A stretch of DNA of 64,000 bases from Streptomyces sp. I05A-00742 (GCF_013055795.1 NZ_JABETO010000014.1:36503-100502), one strand, 5' to 3'; counted from the first letter of the stretch, positions 32,621-41,965 are shown. Notes: generated by a model not told the origin, from the sequence alone. Made by a program: numbers and translations.

Positions 32621-33946
32621 TCAGTCGAGAAGGACGACGTCCACTTCCGCGCCCGCCGGGACGGACGTGGTGTCCTCGGGGACGACGATCAGCGCGTTGG
32701 CCCGGGCGAGGGCGCCGACCAGGTGGGAGCCGGCGCCGCCGACGGGGGTGACCCGGCCGTCCTCGTGCCGGCCGCGCAGGTACTGGCGGCGGCCCTCGGG
32801 CGAGGAGGCCACGGCCTCGGCGCACTCGGCGCGGACGACGGGCCGGTGGAGCGGTTCGAGGCCCATCATGGCGCGGACGGCGGGCCGGACGAAGAGCTCG
32901 AAGGAGACGTAGGCGCTGACGGGGTTGCCCGGGAGCGCGAAGAGGGGCGTGCGGTCGGGGCCGAGCCGGCCGAAGCCCTGCGGCTTGCCGGGCTGCATGG
33001 CCAGCCTGCGGAACTCGACGCGGCCCTCGTCGCCGGTCAGCCCGGTGAGCGCCTCCTTGACGACGTCGTAGGCGCCGACGCTCACCCCGCCGCTGGTGAC
33101 GATGGCGTCGGCGCGGACGATCTGGTCCTCCAGGGTGGCGCGCAGCGTCGCGGCGTCGTCCTCGACCGCGCCGACCCGGTAGGCGAGGGCCCCGGCGTCG
33201 CGGGCGCAGGCGGCGAGGAGGTAGCTGTTGGAGTCGTGGATGCGGCCGGGGGCCAGGGGGGTGCCGGGCGGGACGAGTTCGCTGCCGGTCGAGAGCACGA
33301 CGACGCGGGGACGGGGGCGCACGGTGACGGTGGCGCGGCCGATGGCGGCCAGCAGGCCGAGCTGGGCGGGGCCCAGGACGGTGCCCGCGGCGAGGGCGAG
33401 GTCGCCGGCGGCGACGTCGCTGCCGCGGGGGCGCACATGGGCGCGGGCGGCGGCCGGGCGGTGGACGCGGACCGTGCCGAGGGGGGCCGCCCCGGGGGAC
33501 TCCTCCGGCCCGGGGCGGCGGGCGGACATGGTGGTGGCGGGGCCGCCGCCGAGGCCGCCGTCGGTCCACTCGACGGGGACGACCGCCTCGGCACCGGGCG
33601 GCAGGGGCGCCCCGGTCATGATGCGGGCGGCCTCGCCGGGCCCGACGGTGGGGAGCTCGTCACCGCCCGCCGCGACGTCGCCGACGACGGTGAGCACCGC
33701 CGGGAACTTCTCGCTGGCGCCCGCCACGTCGGCGGTGCGGACCGCGTAGCCGTCCATGGAGCTGTTGTCGAAGGGCGGCAGGGCGACGGGGACCGTGACG
33801 TCCTCGACGAGCACGCAGCCCTGGGCGTCGAGCAGTTGCAGCTCGATGGGCTCCAACGGCCGGACCCTGCGCAGGATGTCGGCGAGGTGCTCGTCCACGG
33901 ACCAGAGGCGGTCCGTGCCGGACGGGGCCACGGCGGTGTCGCTCAC
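32621..33946 (-). CDS. glp: Gephyrin-like molybdotransferase (MoeA/Glp)
   Basis: The 441-residue protein has the MoeA fold: domains with NSSMDGYAVRTADVAG (about 61-76), the MogA-like domain with TSGGVSVGAYDVVKEAL and PGNPVSAYVSFELF, and a C-terminal beta domain. MoeA inserts molybdenum into the cofactor. Next to SepX/GlpR it corresponds to Glp, which has been recruited to cell division in actinobacteria. GTG 33946 lies four bases after the galU stop, and its ribosome binding site GGAG is within the end of galU, so the two are coupled. Confidence 0.9.
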   Translation of the reverse strand: MSDTAVAPSGTDRLWSVDEHLADILRRVRPLEPIELQLLDAQGCVLVEDVTVPVALPPFDNSSMDGYAVRTADVAGASEKFPAVLTVVGDVAAGGDELPTVGPGEAARIMTGAPLPPGAEAVVPVEWTDGGLGGGPATTMSARRPGPEESPGAAPLGTVRVHRPAAARAHVRPRGSDVAAGDLALAAGTVLGPAQLGLLAAIGRATVTVRPRPRVVVLSTGSELVPPGTPLAPGRIHDSNSYLLAACARDAGALAYRVGAVEDDAATLRATLEDQIVRADAIVTSGGVSVGAYDVVKEALTGLTGDEGRVEFRRLAMQPGKPQGFGRLGPDRTPLFALPGNPVSAYVSFELFVRPAVRAMMGLEPLHRPVVRAECAEAVASSPEGRRQYLRGRHEDGRVTPVGGAGSHLVGALARANALIVVPEDTTSVPAGAEVDVVLLD

Positions 33947-33950
33947 GGGG

Positions 33951-34853
33951 CTACATCTCCTCGGTGACGTACCTTCGAAGCCAGGCCCGGAAGTCCGGTC
34001 CCAGGTCTTCACGTTCGCATGCCAGTCTGACAATGGCACGCAGGTAGTCACCACGGTCACCGGTGTCATAACGGCGTCCCTTGAACACCACGCCGTGCAC
34101 CGGTCCGCCGAGGCCGGGTTCCGCGGCGAGGGCCTGGAGGGCGTCGGTGAGCTGGATCTCGCCGCCGCGGCCCGGCGGGGTCTCGCGCAGCACGTCGAAG
34201 ATCGCGGGGTCGAGGACGTAGCGGCCGATGACGGCGTAGTTGCTGGGCGCCTCGGCGGGGTCGGGCTTCTCCACCAGCCCGGTGACCTCGACGACGTCCT
34301 CGGCGTCGGTGGGCTTGACCGCCGCGCAGCCGTAGAGGTGGACCTGGGAGGGGTCGACCTCCAGGAGGGCGATCACACTGCCGCCGGACCGCCGCTGGAT
34401 GTCGACCATGCGGGAGAGCAGGGCGTCCCGCTCGTCGATCAGGTCGTCGCCCAGCAGGACGGCGAAGGGCTCGTTGCCCACGTGCGGGGCGGCGCAGAGC
34501 ACGGCGTGGCCGAGGCCCTTGGGGTCGCCCTGGCGCACGTAGTGCATGGTGCCCAGGTTGCTGGACTCCTGGACGCGGGCGAGGCGGGAGGCGTCGCCCT
34601 TGCGGCGCAGGGCCTCCTCCAGCTCGTAGTTCCGGTCGAAATGATCTTCCAGGGGGCGCTTGTTGCGGCCCGTGATCATCAGGACGTCCGTGAGGCCCGC
34701 GGCGACCGCTTCCTCCACCACGTACTGGATCGCCGGCTTGTCGACGACCGGCAGCATCTCCTTGGGCGTGGCCTTGGTCGCCGGGAGGAACCGGGTACCC
34801 AGGCCGGCGGCAGGGATGACAGCCTTGCTGATCCGAGGTCGCGCGTGAGTCAT
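33951..34853 (-). CDS. galU: UTP-glucose-1-phosphate uridylyltransferase
   Basis: The 300-residue enzyme makes UDP-glucose from UTP and glucose-1-phosphate. It begins with the nucleotide-binding motif AVIPAAGLGTRFLPATKATP, followed by KEMLPVVDKPAIQYVVEEAV, FAVLLGDDLIDE and the sugar-binding VEKPDPAEAPSNYAVIGRYV. All are standard for GalU. It is the first gene of the moeA-moaC-mogA-rimJ string and is divergent from the cyclo-ligase gene. Confidence 0.95.
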   Translation of the reverse strand: MTHARPRISKAVIPAAGLGTRFLPATKATPKEMLPVVDKPAIQYVVEEAVAAGLTDVLMITGRNKRPLEDHFDRNYELEEALRRKGDASRLARVQESSNLGTMHYVRQGDPKGLGHAVLCAAPHVGNEPFAVLLGDDLIDERDALLSRMVDIQRRSGGSVIALLEVDPSQVHLYGCAAVKPTDAEDVVEVTGLVEKPDPAEAPSNYAVIGRYVLDPAIFDVLRETPPGRGGEIQLTDALQALAAEPGLGGPVHGVVFKGRRYDTGDRGDYLRAIVRLACEREDLGPDFRAWLRRYVTEEM

Positions 34854-34934
34854 GGGGCGAACACTATCCGTTGCGATTGAGTGGAAGATGCGGCTCCACC
34901 GAGTATGAACCGAGAAAAGGAGTTTGTACGAACA

Positions 34935-35531
34935 ATGGGCAAGTCAGATGTCGCCAAGGCCGACTTGCGGCGAACTCTCCTGGACCGGCGCGCGGCCCTG
35001 AGCGCCCCGGCCGTCCAGGGGGCGCAGGAAGCGCTGGGCGGGCGCGCGCTGGACCTCCCGGAGCTGACGGACGCCGGGACGGTCGCGGCCTACGTCTCGG
35101 TCGGCCGGGAACCGGGCACCCGCGCGTTGCTGGAGGCGCTGCGCGGACGGGGCGTCCGGGTGCTGCTGCCGGTCCTGCTGCCCGACAACGATCTCGACTG
35201 GGGGGTCTACCGCGGCCCGGAACACCTGGTCCGGGCGGGCCGCGGGCTGCTGGAACCCGACGGGCCCCGGCTCGGCCTGGAGGCCGTCACCGAGGCGCGG
35301 GCGGTGCTGCTGCCGGGGCTGGCCGTGGACGGCCGGGGCATGCGCCTGGGGCGCGGGGGCGGCTCGTACGACCGCGTACTGGCGCGCCTGGAGCGCGCGG
35401 GCGCGACGCCTGCCCTCGTCGTGCTCCTGTACGACGACGAGGTGGTCGCGCGGGTCCCGGAGGAACCGCACGACCACCCCGTGCACGCCGTGGTCACCCC
35501 TGGCGGGGTACGGCGGTTCGCCATGCCGTGA
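34935..35531 (+). CDS. 5-formyltetrahydrofolate cyclo-ligase
   Basis: The 198-residue enzyme converts 5-formyl-THF to 5,10-methenyl-THF with ATP. Family marks are DLRRTLLDRRAALS near the N terminus, VAAYVSVGREPGT, and the C-terminal ATP loop PGLAVDGRGMRLGRGGGSYD at about 136-155. ATG 34935 is preceded by AAGGAG at a rather long distance of 12 bases; ATG 34905 would add ten residues. It is divergent from galU, as in other streptomycetes. Confidence 0.9.
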   Translation: MGKSDVAKADLRRTLLDRRAALSAPAVQGAQEALGGRALDLPELTDAGTVAAYVSVGREPGTRALLEALRGRGVRVLLPVLLPDNDLDWGVYRGPEHLVRAGRGLLEPDGPRLGLEAVTEARAVLLPGLAVDGRGMRLGRGGGSYDRVLARLERAGATPALVVLLYDDEVVARVPEEPHDHPVHAVVTPGGVRRFAMP

Positions 35532-35558
35532 TCCCGGCGGCCGGCGCCGCCGCCGGGA
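35532..35558. terminator. Bidirectional terminator between convergent genes
   Basis: TCCCGGCGGC and GCCGCCGGGA form a 10-bp stem with a 7-base loop, directly after the cyclo-ligase stop and 52 bases before the acylase stop on the other strand. Confidence 0.7.
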
Positions 35559-35609
35559 CGGACGGATGCCGTCCTGGTCACAGCGTCACCGGCTCGGAGC
35601 GTCACCCGC

Positions 35610-38489
35610 TCACGGCGTCAGCGTGAGCGTGTTCTCCGTCCCCTTCTTGACCGCGCCCGGGCTGAAGGCCCACGGCAGCAGTTCGCCCTTGGCCCACTTG
35701 TCCGTCTGGTCGTAGTAGTGGGCGTGGTAGGCGTGGCCCGAGGCGCCGGTGAGGTTGATCCACCGCGACTTGTCGAGGTCGGCGAGGTTCACGACCATCC
35801 GCATGGACGGCACCCAGACCACGTCGTAGCCGCCCGCCGCGTTCCAGCCCGCCGCGTTGACCGCCGCCTCGCCGCCGGCCAGGTTCCAGGGGCCGCGGTT
35901 GAGCATCCAGCGGACGACGGCCGGACCCTCCTTGCCCAGGGTCTGGTTCTTCAGGTTCAGCTGGTGCAGCCGGCCCCAGCTCCAGGACGTGACGTCCTTG
36001 CCGAGCTTGGAGGTCAGCTCCCAGCGCGCGTCCTTCATGGCGCGGGCCAGCAGCTCGTCCCGGTTCTTGGCGCCGTTGCGGCCGCTGGTCTTCCACCAGT
36101 CGTTGTCCGGCTTGTCGAGGATGGAGCGGACCACCTCGAACCAGCGGTCGCCGCCGTCGGGCTGCGCCGCGTTCGGCTCGCGCTCGCCGCACTCGGTGAC
36201 CAGACGGGTCTTGCCGTCCAGGTCCTCCCTGGGCCCCGAGTCGTTGGCCGGGCGCACCCGCAGGCACTGGCCCTTGACGCGCAGCTCCTTGGGGAGCTTG
36301 TTGCCGAAGGCGAGCTTGAGGGTGTTGCGCCAGACGGCGTTGAAGTAGGCGGCGGCGGCCGAGTCGGCGTCCTGGTGGTAGTCCCAGTCCTTCAGCAGGT
36401 CCTGGGCCTCGCGCAGGTACTTCGTCTCGCGCTCGTTGGGACCCTTGAGCTTGATCTTGAGCAGGTAGGGCGTCAGGAGCTTGCCGATCTCGCTGGCGTT
36501 GTCCATCTGCATCTTCTGCATGTCGTCCGTCGAGATCTTCCCGCCGTCCTTGATCTTCGACTGGATGAGCTCGTTGATGCGCTGGCTGCGGGTGCCGTAG
36601 CCCCAGTCCGAGGTGAGCGCGAAGGGGTACTTCTTGTCGATCACCGGCTGGTTGGCGCTCACGATGTAGCCGCGCTTGGGGTCGTAGTCCCAGGGCAGGG
36701 CGGCCTGCGGCACGAAACCCCTCCAGCGGTAGGACGGGTCCCACCCCGGCGCCGGGAGGCGGCCGTCGTGCTTCTTGGAGCGCACCGGGATCAGACCGGG
36801 GGCCTGGTAACCGATGTGTCCCTTGGTGTCCGCGTAGATCAGGTTCTGCGAGGGGACGGCGAAGTCGAACGCCGCCTTGCGGAAGGACTCGAAGTCGGTG
36901 GCGCGGTCCAGGCTGAAGACCGCGTCCATGGTCTTCCCCGCCTCCAGGGCCGTCCACCGCAGCGAGACGGCGTAACCCTCGGCCCGGTCGGGGGCGGAAC
37001 CCTTGACCGGCGCGTCCTGGCCGACCTTGCCCAGCTCGTCGTTGCGGTCGGAGACGAGGGGCCCGTTCTTGGTCTCGCGGATGGTGAACTCGCGGTCCTT
37101 GCCGCCCGCGACCTTCACGGTCTCCTTGCGGGTGGTGAGCTTCTGCTCCTTGCCGCCGTACTGGTAGGTGCCGTTGGCGTTGACCTTCTCCAGGTAGAGG
37201 TCGGCGGCGTCGGCGCCCAGTTTGGTCATGCCCCAGGCGATGTCCTTGTTGTGGCCGATGACGACGCCGGGCATACCCGCGAAGGTGTAGCCGGCGACGT
37301 CGAACGGGCACTGCGCGCTGGTCTTCGTGCAGTGCAGGCCCATCTGGTACCAGACGGAGGGAAGCTGCGGCGCGAGGTGCGGGTCGTTGGCCAGCAGCGG
37401 TTTGCCGGTGGTCGTGTACTGGCCCGAGACGACCCAGGAGTTGGAGCCGATGCCGTTGCCGCTGGGGCCGAGCAGGGCGGGGAGCTGGTCGATCGTCTTC
37501 GACAGCGACGACAGGCCCGTGTGCAGCCCGCCGGTCGCGGCACCGCCGGTTCCGTTGCCGGTGCCCTTGTTGGACGTACCGCCCCGGGTGCCCGGAGTCC
37601 CCTGCGTCCCTTGCGCCCCGGGCGTCCGCTGGGCCCCGGGCTGCTGGGCCCCCGGCGTGCCCTGAGTCCCTTGAGTCCCCTGGGACCCGGTCTGCGACGA
37701 GGGAGCCGGCGTGCCCTTGGGGTCGAAGGTCTTGCCGAGCGCGTCAAGGGCGCCGCCCTCGACGACCGGCTTGTTCCGCGCGTACGGGTAGGCCGGGTAC
37801 AGCTGGTCGATCTGCTTCGGGTCCAGCCGGGTGGCGGCGAGGGAGCGGTCGATCTCGTCCCGCATGTTCGACCGCAGGTCCCAGGCCATCGCCTTCAGCC
37901 AGGCGACGGAGTCGACCGGCGTCCACTTCTCCGGCTTGTAGTCGTTCTCGAACTCCAGGGCCGCGTACTCGACGGACAGCGACTTGCCCTGGTGGTCCTT
38001 GAGATAGGCGTTGACCCCGTCCGCGTACGCCTGGAGGTACTTCTTGGTCTCCGGCGAGAGCTTGGTGTCGTACTCCTGCTGCGCGACCTTGCGCCAGCCC
38101 ATGGTGCGCACGAAGGCGTCGGTCTCCACCTGCCCGGACCCGAACATCTCGGAGAGCCGTCCGGCCGTCAGATGGCGCCGGACGTCCATCTCCCAGAACC
38201 GGTCCTGCGCCTGGACGAAGCCCTGGGCGCGGAACAGGTCCTCGGCGTCGTCCGCGTAGACCTGGGGGATCCCGTTGCCGTCCCGCTCGACCTTGACCTG
38301 TCCCTTCAGGCCCTTGAGCGTGAGCGTTCCCGAGGCCGTCGGGAACGAGGCGCGGACGGTGCTGACGCTCCAGTACGCCCCATATCCGACGCCTGCCACG
38401 AGCAGCAGCACGAGGCAGATCACGATCAGGCGAGCGCGTCGCCCCTTCCTCTTTTTCTTGCCGGAAGGGCCGGTGTTGTTGGGGGGCAT
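35610..38489 (-). CDS. Penicillin acylase family N-terminal-nucleophile hydrolase
   Basis: The 959-residue protein is an S45-type acylase: a basic N terminus (KKKRKGRRAR), one membrane anchor at about 20-40, the alpha chain with RDGNGIPQVYADDAEDLFRA and DRFWEMDVRRHLTAGRLSEM, a spacer, and the beta chain that should start at S349 in GNGIG-SNSWVVSG after self-cleavage. The beta chain has LLANDPHL and the conserved PGVVIGHN..IAWG region. Such enzymes hydrolyse amides such as beta-lactam side chains or acyl-homoserine lactones. ATG 38489 has AAGGA upstream. The spacer holds a collagen-like GXY tract at about residues 268-303, which is unusual. It acts at the outer membrane face as an anchored enzyme. 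Confidence 0.9.
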   Translation of the reverse strand: MPPNNTGPSGKKKRKGRRARLIVICLVLLLVAGVGYGAYWSVSTVRASFPTASGTLTLKGLKGQVKVERDGNGIPQVYADDAEDLFRAQGFVQAQDRFWEMDVRRHLTAGRLSEMFGSGQVETDAFVRTMGWRKVAQQEYDTKLSPETKKYLQAYADGVNAYLKDHQGKSLSVEYAALEFENDYKPEKWTPVDSVAWLKAMAWDLRSNMRDEIDRSLAATRLDPKQIDQLYPAYPYARNKPVVEGGALDALGKTFDPKGTPAPSSQTGSQGTQGTQGTPGAQQPGAQRTPGAQGTQGTPGTRGGTSNKGTGNGTGGAATGGLHTGLSSLSKTIDQLPALLGPSGNGIGSNSWVVSGQYTTTGKPLLANDPHLAPQLPSVWYQMGLHCTKTSAQCPFDVAGYTFAGMPGVVIGHNKDIAWGMTKLGADAADLYLEKVNANGTYQYGGKEQKLTTRKETVKVAGGKDREFTIRETKNGPLVSDRNDELGKVGQDAPVKGSAPDRAEGYAVSLRWTALEAGKTMDAVFSLDRATDFESFRKAAFDFAVPSQNLIYADTKGHIGYQAPGLIPVRSKKHDGRLPAPGWDPSYRWRGFVPQAALPWDYDPKRGYIVSANQPVIDKKYPFALTSDWGYGTRSQRINELIQSKIKDGGKISTDDMQKMQMDNASEIGKLLTPYLLKIKLKGPNERETKYLREAQDLLKDWDYHQDADSAAAAYFNAVWRNTLKLAFGNKLPKELRVKGQCLRVRPANDSGPREDLDGKTRLVTECGEREPNAAQPDGGDRWFEVVRSILDKPDNDWWKTSGRNGAKNRDELLARAMKDARWELTSKLGKDVTSWSWGRLHQLNLKNQTLGKEGPAVVRWMLNRGPWNLAGGEAAVNAAGWNAAGGYDVVWVPSMRMVVNLADLDKSRWINLTGASGHAYHAHYYDQTDKWAKGELLPWAFSPGAVKKGTENTLTLTP
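37581..37688 (-). repeat. Collagen-like GXY tract in the acylase spacer
   Basis: About 12 consecutive triplets of the form G-x-y (GTQGTQGTPGAQ, GAQGTQGTPGTRG and similar, with slight breaks) are encoded here by a degenerate 9-bp repeat unit. It lies in the spacer between the two chains, just upstream of the predicted self-cleavage site. Confidence 0.75.
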
Positions 38490-38705
38490 CGCTGTCCTTC
38501 GCGGGGCCGGGTGGTCCTGGAGTGCTGGAAGCAACCATAGGCGCAGGGCGCCCGGCGGCCGGACGCGGAGTCGTCACCGGGGTCCGGCACCTGGTCGCCG
38601 ATCGGTCGCCGAACAGTCACCAAACGGACGTCCGGCGATCGCCCGGCGAACCGAACCGCGTTAAGAACCCGTAAAATATTAGGAGAGGCAATGAAGTTCC
38701 GGTCA

Positions 38706-38727
38706 TCCGCAGGAACGTTCCTGCGGA
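38706..38727 (+). promoter_or_regulatory. 22-bp perfect palindrome in the antiporter leader
   Basis: TCCGCAGGAA and CGTTCCTGCGGA combine to a perfect 22-bp dyad, flanked by CCGGT and ACCGG that can pair further after small bulges. It lies between a TAAAAT-type -10 element near 38673 and the antiporter start at 38761, and inside a short frame that begins AGGAGAGGCA-ATG at 38691. It may be an operator, or a leader hairpin that controls translation of the antiporter. Confidence 0.55.
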
Positions 38728-38760
38728 CACCGGCCGGAGTTCTAGTGATGGGAGCGGCCC

Positions 38761-40326
38761 CTGACTGTCCACCACCTCAACGAACTCATGCTCGTCTGCT
38801 CGCTCGTCCTGCTCGTCGCGGTGGCGGCGGTACGGGTCTCCTCCCGCAGCGGGCTGCCCAGCCTGCTCGTCTATCTCGGCATCGGCGTCGCGATAGGCCA
38901 GGACGGCATCGGCGTCTCCTTCGACGACGTCGGTCTGACCCAGGTCATCGGTTACGCCGCGCTGGTCGTGATCCTGGCCGAGGGCGGTCTCGGCACGAAG
39001 TGGCAGGAGATCAAACCCGCCCTGCCCGCCGCCGCGGTCCTCTCCACCTTCGGTGTCGCGGTGAGCGTGGGGGTCACCGCGACCGCCGCCCACTACCTGG
39101 CCGGCGTGGACTGGCGGCAGTCCCTGATCATCGGCGCGGTCGTGTCCTCGACGGACGCCGCGGCCGTCTTCTCCGTCCTGCGCAACGTCCCCCTCCCCTC
39201 CCGGCTCACCGGCGTCCTGGAGGCGGAGTCCGGCTTCAACGACGCCCCCGTCGTCATCCTGGTCGTCGCGTTCTCGGCCGCCGGGCCGGTCGAGCAGTGG
39301 TACCTGCTGCTCGGCAAGATCGCCCTGGAGCTGGCCATCGGCGCGGCCGTCGGTCTGGCCATCGGCTTCCTCGGCGCGTACGGCATGCGGCACGTGGCCC
39401 TGCCCGCCTCCGGCCTCTATCCGATCGCCGTGATGGCGATCGCGACCGTCGCCTACGCGGGCGGCGCGCTGGCCCACGGCTCCGGCTTCCTCGCCGTCTA
39501 CCTGGCCGCCCTGATACTCGGCAACGCGAAACTGCCGCACTGGCCGGCCACCCGCGGCTTCGCCGAAGGGCTCGGCTGGATCGCCCAGATCGGCATGTTC
39601 GTCCTGCTCGGCCTGCTGGTCACCCCGCACGAGCTCGGCGACGACATCATCCCCGCGCTCGTCGTCGGCCTGGTCCTGACGATGATCGCCCGACCCGTCT
39701 CGGTCTTCCTCAGCACGGCGCCGTTCCGTACACCCTGGCGGGAGACGACCCTGCTCTCCTGGGCCGGGCTGCGCGGTGCGGTGCCCATCGTGCTGGCCAC
39801 CATCCCGATGGTGGCGGCCGTGCCCGACAGCCGGCGGATCTTCAACATCGTCTTTGTGCTGGTGATCGTCTACACCCTGGTCCAGGGCCCGACGCTGCCC
39901 TGGCTGGCCCGCCGCCTCGGACTGGGCGAGAACGAGCCCCTGGACCTGGGCATCGAATCGGCGCCCCTGGAGCGGCTGCGCGGACACCTGCTGTCCGTCG
40001 CCGTCCCGGAGGGCTCCCGGATGCACGGCGTCGAGGTCTCCGAGCTCCGGCTGCCCGCGGGATCGGCCGTCACCCTCGTCGTACGGGAGGGGACGAGCTT
40101 CGTCCCGTCCCCGTCGACGGTGCTGCGGTACGGGGACGAACTGCTGGTCGTGGCCACCGACCCGGTGCGCGACGCGGCCGAGAGACGGCTGCGCGCGGTC
40201 GGCGAGGGCGGCAAGCTGGCCGGCTGGCTGGGCACCTCGTCAGGGAAGGCCGGTACGGCCGGGACGGCCGTGACCTCGGGGAAACCCGCGCGGAAGCGAG
40301 CGGCAGGTATGGTAGGGAAGAAGTAG
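38761..40326 (+). CDS. CPA1 family K+/H+ or Na+/H+ antiporter with TrkA-C domain
   Basis: The 521-residue protein has 12-13 membrane segments of the NhaP2-like monovalent cation/proton antiporter family (about 10-390), with the conserved VSSTDAAAVFSVLRNVPLPS and EAESGFNDAPVVILVV (ion-binding Asp residues), and a cytosolic TrkA-C/RCK-C regulatory domain at about 405-490. I start it at CTG 38761, giving LTVHHLNELMLVCSLVLLVA, because GGGAG lies six bases upstream and this sequence is the usual family N terminus; ATG 38788 has no ribosome binding site and would cut into the first membrane segment. It exports K+ or Na+ for pH and turgor control. A terminator follows. Confidence 0.88.
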   Translation: MTVHHLNELMLVCSLVLLVAVAAVRVSSRSGLPSLLVYLGIGVAIGQDGIGVSFDDVGLTQVIGYAALVVILAEGGLGTKWQEIKPALPAAAVLSTFGVAVSVGVTATAAHYLAGVDWRQSLIIGAVVSSTDAAAVFSVLRNVPLPSRLTGVLEAESGFNDAPVVILVVAFSAAGPVEQWYLLLGKIALELAIGAAVGLAIGFLGAYGMRHVALPASGLYPIAVMAIATVAYAGGALAHGSGFLAVYLAALILGNAKLPHWPATRGFAEGLGWIAQIGMFVLLGLLVTPHELGDDIIPALVVGLVLTMIARPVSVFLSTAPFRTPWRETTLLSWAGLRGAVPIVLATIPMVAAVPDSRRIFNIVFVLVIVYTLVQGPTLPWLARRLGLGENEPLDLGIESAPLERLRGHLLSVAVPEGSRMHGVEVSELRLPAGSAVTLVVREGTSFVPSPSTVLRYGDELLVVATDPVRDAAERRLRAVGEGGKLAGWLGTSSGKAGTAGTAVTSGKPARKRAAGMVGKK

Positions 40327-40340
40327 GTTCTTCGTATGTT

Positions 40341-40360
40341 CCTCCGGCTCCTGCCGGAGG
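40341..40360 (+). terminator. Terminator of the antiporter gene
   Basis: CCTCCGGC-TCCT-GCCGGAGG is a perfect 8-bp stem 15 bases after the stop codon. Further right, GCGACCGC and GCGGTCGC near 40473-40497 form a second dyad in the leader of the MFS gene. Confidence 0.7.
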
Positions 40361-40618
40361 ACCCCCGCCGGGTGTCTCCCGCGGGCCCGGAGACCTGCCC
40401 CTCTGCCCGTACGACTTCTGTCCGTATTACTACTGAACACACCGAACCATCTCTGCCTGATGCAGGGCTGGCGCGACCGCACGGCGGCCGCGGTCGCGTA
40501 TCACGAGGCGGCCGGATCGGCATCTACCACGGTCCTGCGCGAGAGGACAGCTCTCGGCGCGCTCCGTGGCGGCGTTCCCGTGCGGGGTGTGCTACCAGGC
40601 GGCGGAAAGGCAAGGACC

Positions 40619-41899
40619 GTGGCGACCACGGTCAATGACTCCGCCGGGGCCCGTCCCGGGTACGGCCAACTGCTGCGCACGCGCGGCGCCTGGACGTTCC
40701 TGCTCCCCGGCTTCCTGGCGCGGCAGCCGTTCGCGATGCTGACCATCGGCATCCTGCTGCTCGTCCAGAACACCACCGGCTCGTACACCACGGCGGGCGC
40801 CGTCTCGGCGACCGCCGGTGTCTCGATGGCACTGTTCGCCCCACAGGGCGGCAAGCTCGCGGACCGCTTCGGACAGGCCGCGGTGCTGCTCCCCGGCATC
40901 GTGGTGCACGCCGCGGCGATCTCGCTGCTCATCACGCTGGCGCTGTCCCACGCGCCGCTGTGGGCGCTGTTCCTCGCGGCCGTGCCCGCCGGCGCGTCCA
41001 CCCCGCAGATAGGCCCGATGGTGCGGGCGCGCTGGGCGGCCAAGCTGGAGGGCTCGCCGCTCATGGCGACCTCGGCGGCCTTCGAGTCCGTCACCGACGA
41101 GTTCACATTCGTGATCGGCCCGGTGCTGGCCACCGCGCTCTGCACCGGCGTCCACGCGTCCGCCGGTCTGATCGCCGAGGCGGTGCTCACGGTCGTCGGC
41201 GGTCTGCTCTTCGCCACCCGGCGCGGCACCCAGCCGTCCCCCGGCCGGGACGCGTCCGGCGCCCGTGAGAAGGGCGCCTCCGCCCTCTCCGTCCCGGGCG
41301 TCCGGGTGCTCGTCTTCGTCTTCCTGGGCATCGGCTCGGTCTTCGGCGGCATGCAGATGACCCTGACCGCCTTCACCAAGGAGATCGGCGAGCCGGGCAT
41401 CAACGGTCTGCTCTACGGCGCCTTCGCGGCCGGGAACATGATCGCGGGCATCGTCTGCGGCACCGTCGCCTGGCGCAGCACCCCGCAGCGCCGGCTGCTC
41501 CTCGCGTACCCGCTGCTGGCCCTGGCCACCACGCCCCTGTGGGCGGTGCACGCGGTGCCGCTGCTGGGCGGGCTCGGCCTGGTCGTCGGCCTCTGCATCG
41601 CCCCGGCGCTGATCACCGGCTACACCCTGGTCGAGTCCCTGGTCCCGGCGCGGGCCCGGACGGAGGCGTTCACCTGGCTGACCGGCGCCGTGGGCCTGGG
41701 CCAGGCCGCCGGCTCGACGGTGGCCGGACGCCTGGTCGACGCGCACAGCGCCAACACGGGCTTCTTCGTCCCGCTGGGCGGCACCGCGCTGGCACTGGTG
41801 GTGCTGCTGTTGCTGCGCAGCAGGCTCACTCCGGACGCCTCCGCCTCGCGGATCGTCGGGCGTGGGGTCGGTCACCGCGAGCCCGTCTCGGTGGACTGA
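40619..41899 (+). CDS. MFS transporter
   Basis: The 426-residue protein has 12 membrane segments and an MFS loop motif of the form GGKLADRFGQAAVLLPG after the second segment. A central polar loop (about 205-225) separates the two halves. Substrate is unknown; the closest impression is of the drug/sugar efflux type proteins common in Streptomyces. GTG 40619 is preceded by AAGGA. It stands alone between the antiporter and fmdB. Confidence 0.87.
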   Translation: MATTVNDSAGARPGYGQLLRTRGAWTFLLPGFLARQPFAMLTIGILLLVQNTTGSYTTAGAVSATAGVSMALFAPQGGKLADRFGQAAVLLPGIVVHAAAISLLITLALSHAPLWALFLAAVPAGASTPQIGPMVRARWAAKLEGSPLMATSAAFESVTDEFTFVIGPVLATALCTGVHASAGLIAEAVLTVVGGLLFATRRGTQPSPGRDASGAREKGASALSVPGVRVLVFVFLGIGSVFGGMQMTLTAFTKEIGEPGINGLLYGAFAAGNMIAGIVCGTVAWRSTPQRRLLLAYPLLALATTPLWAVHAVPLLGGLGLVVGLCIAPALITGYTLVESLVPARARTEAFTWLTGAVGLGQAAGSTVAGRLVDAHSANTGFFVPLGGTALALVVLLLLRSRLTPDASASRIVGRGVGHREPVSVD

Positions 41900-41965
41900 G
41901 GCGCAGGAATACTGCACTATGGACCATCGTTAGCACTCATTGAGTGAGAGTGCCAGGAGGAGCAA

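Noticed and set aside
35718..38540. Plus-strand frame of 940 codons opposite the acylase gene
   Set aside because: The translation is Val/Arg/Gly-rich without motifs, and the minus strand has a full acylase.
38641..38760. ydaO-type c-di-AMP or other known riboswitch upstream of the antiporter
   Set aside because: The leader is short and shows one palindrome; I cannot match the conserved core of any known riboswitch.
38691..40436. Alternative frame with an excellent ribosome binding site, running in another phase through the antiporter gene
   Set aside because: Only the first codons have a good context; most of the translation is Arg-rich shadow. At most a short leader peptide is possible, and I mention it only as part of the leader.
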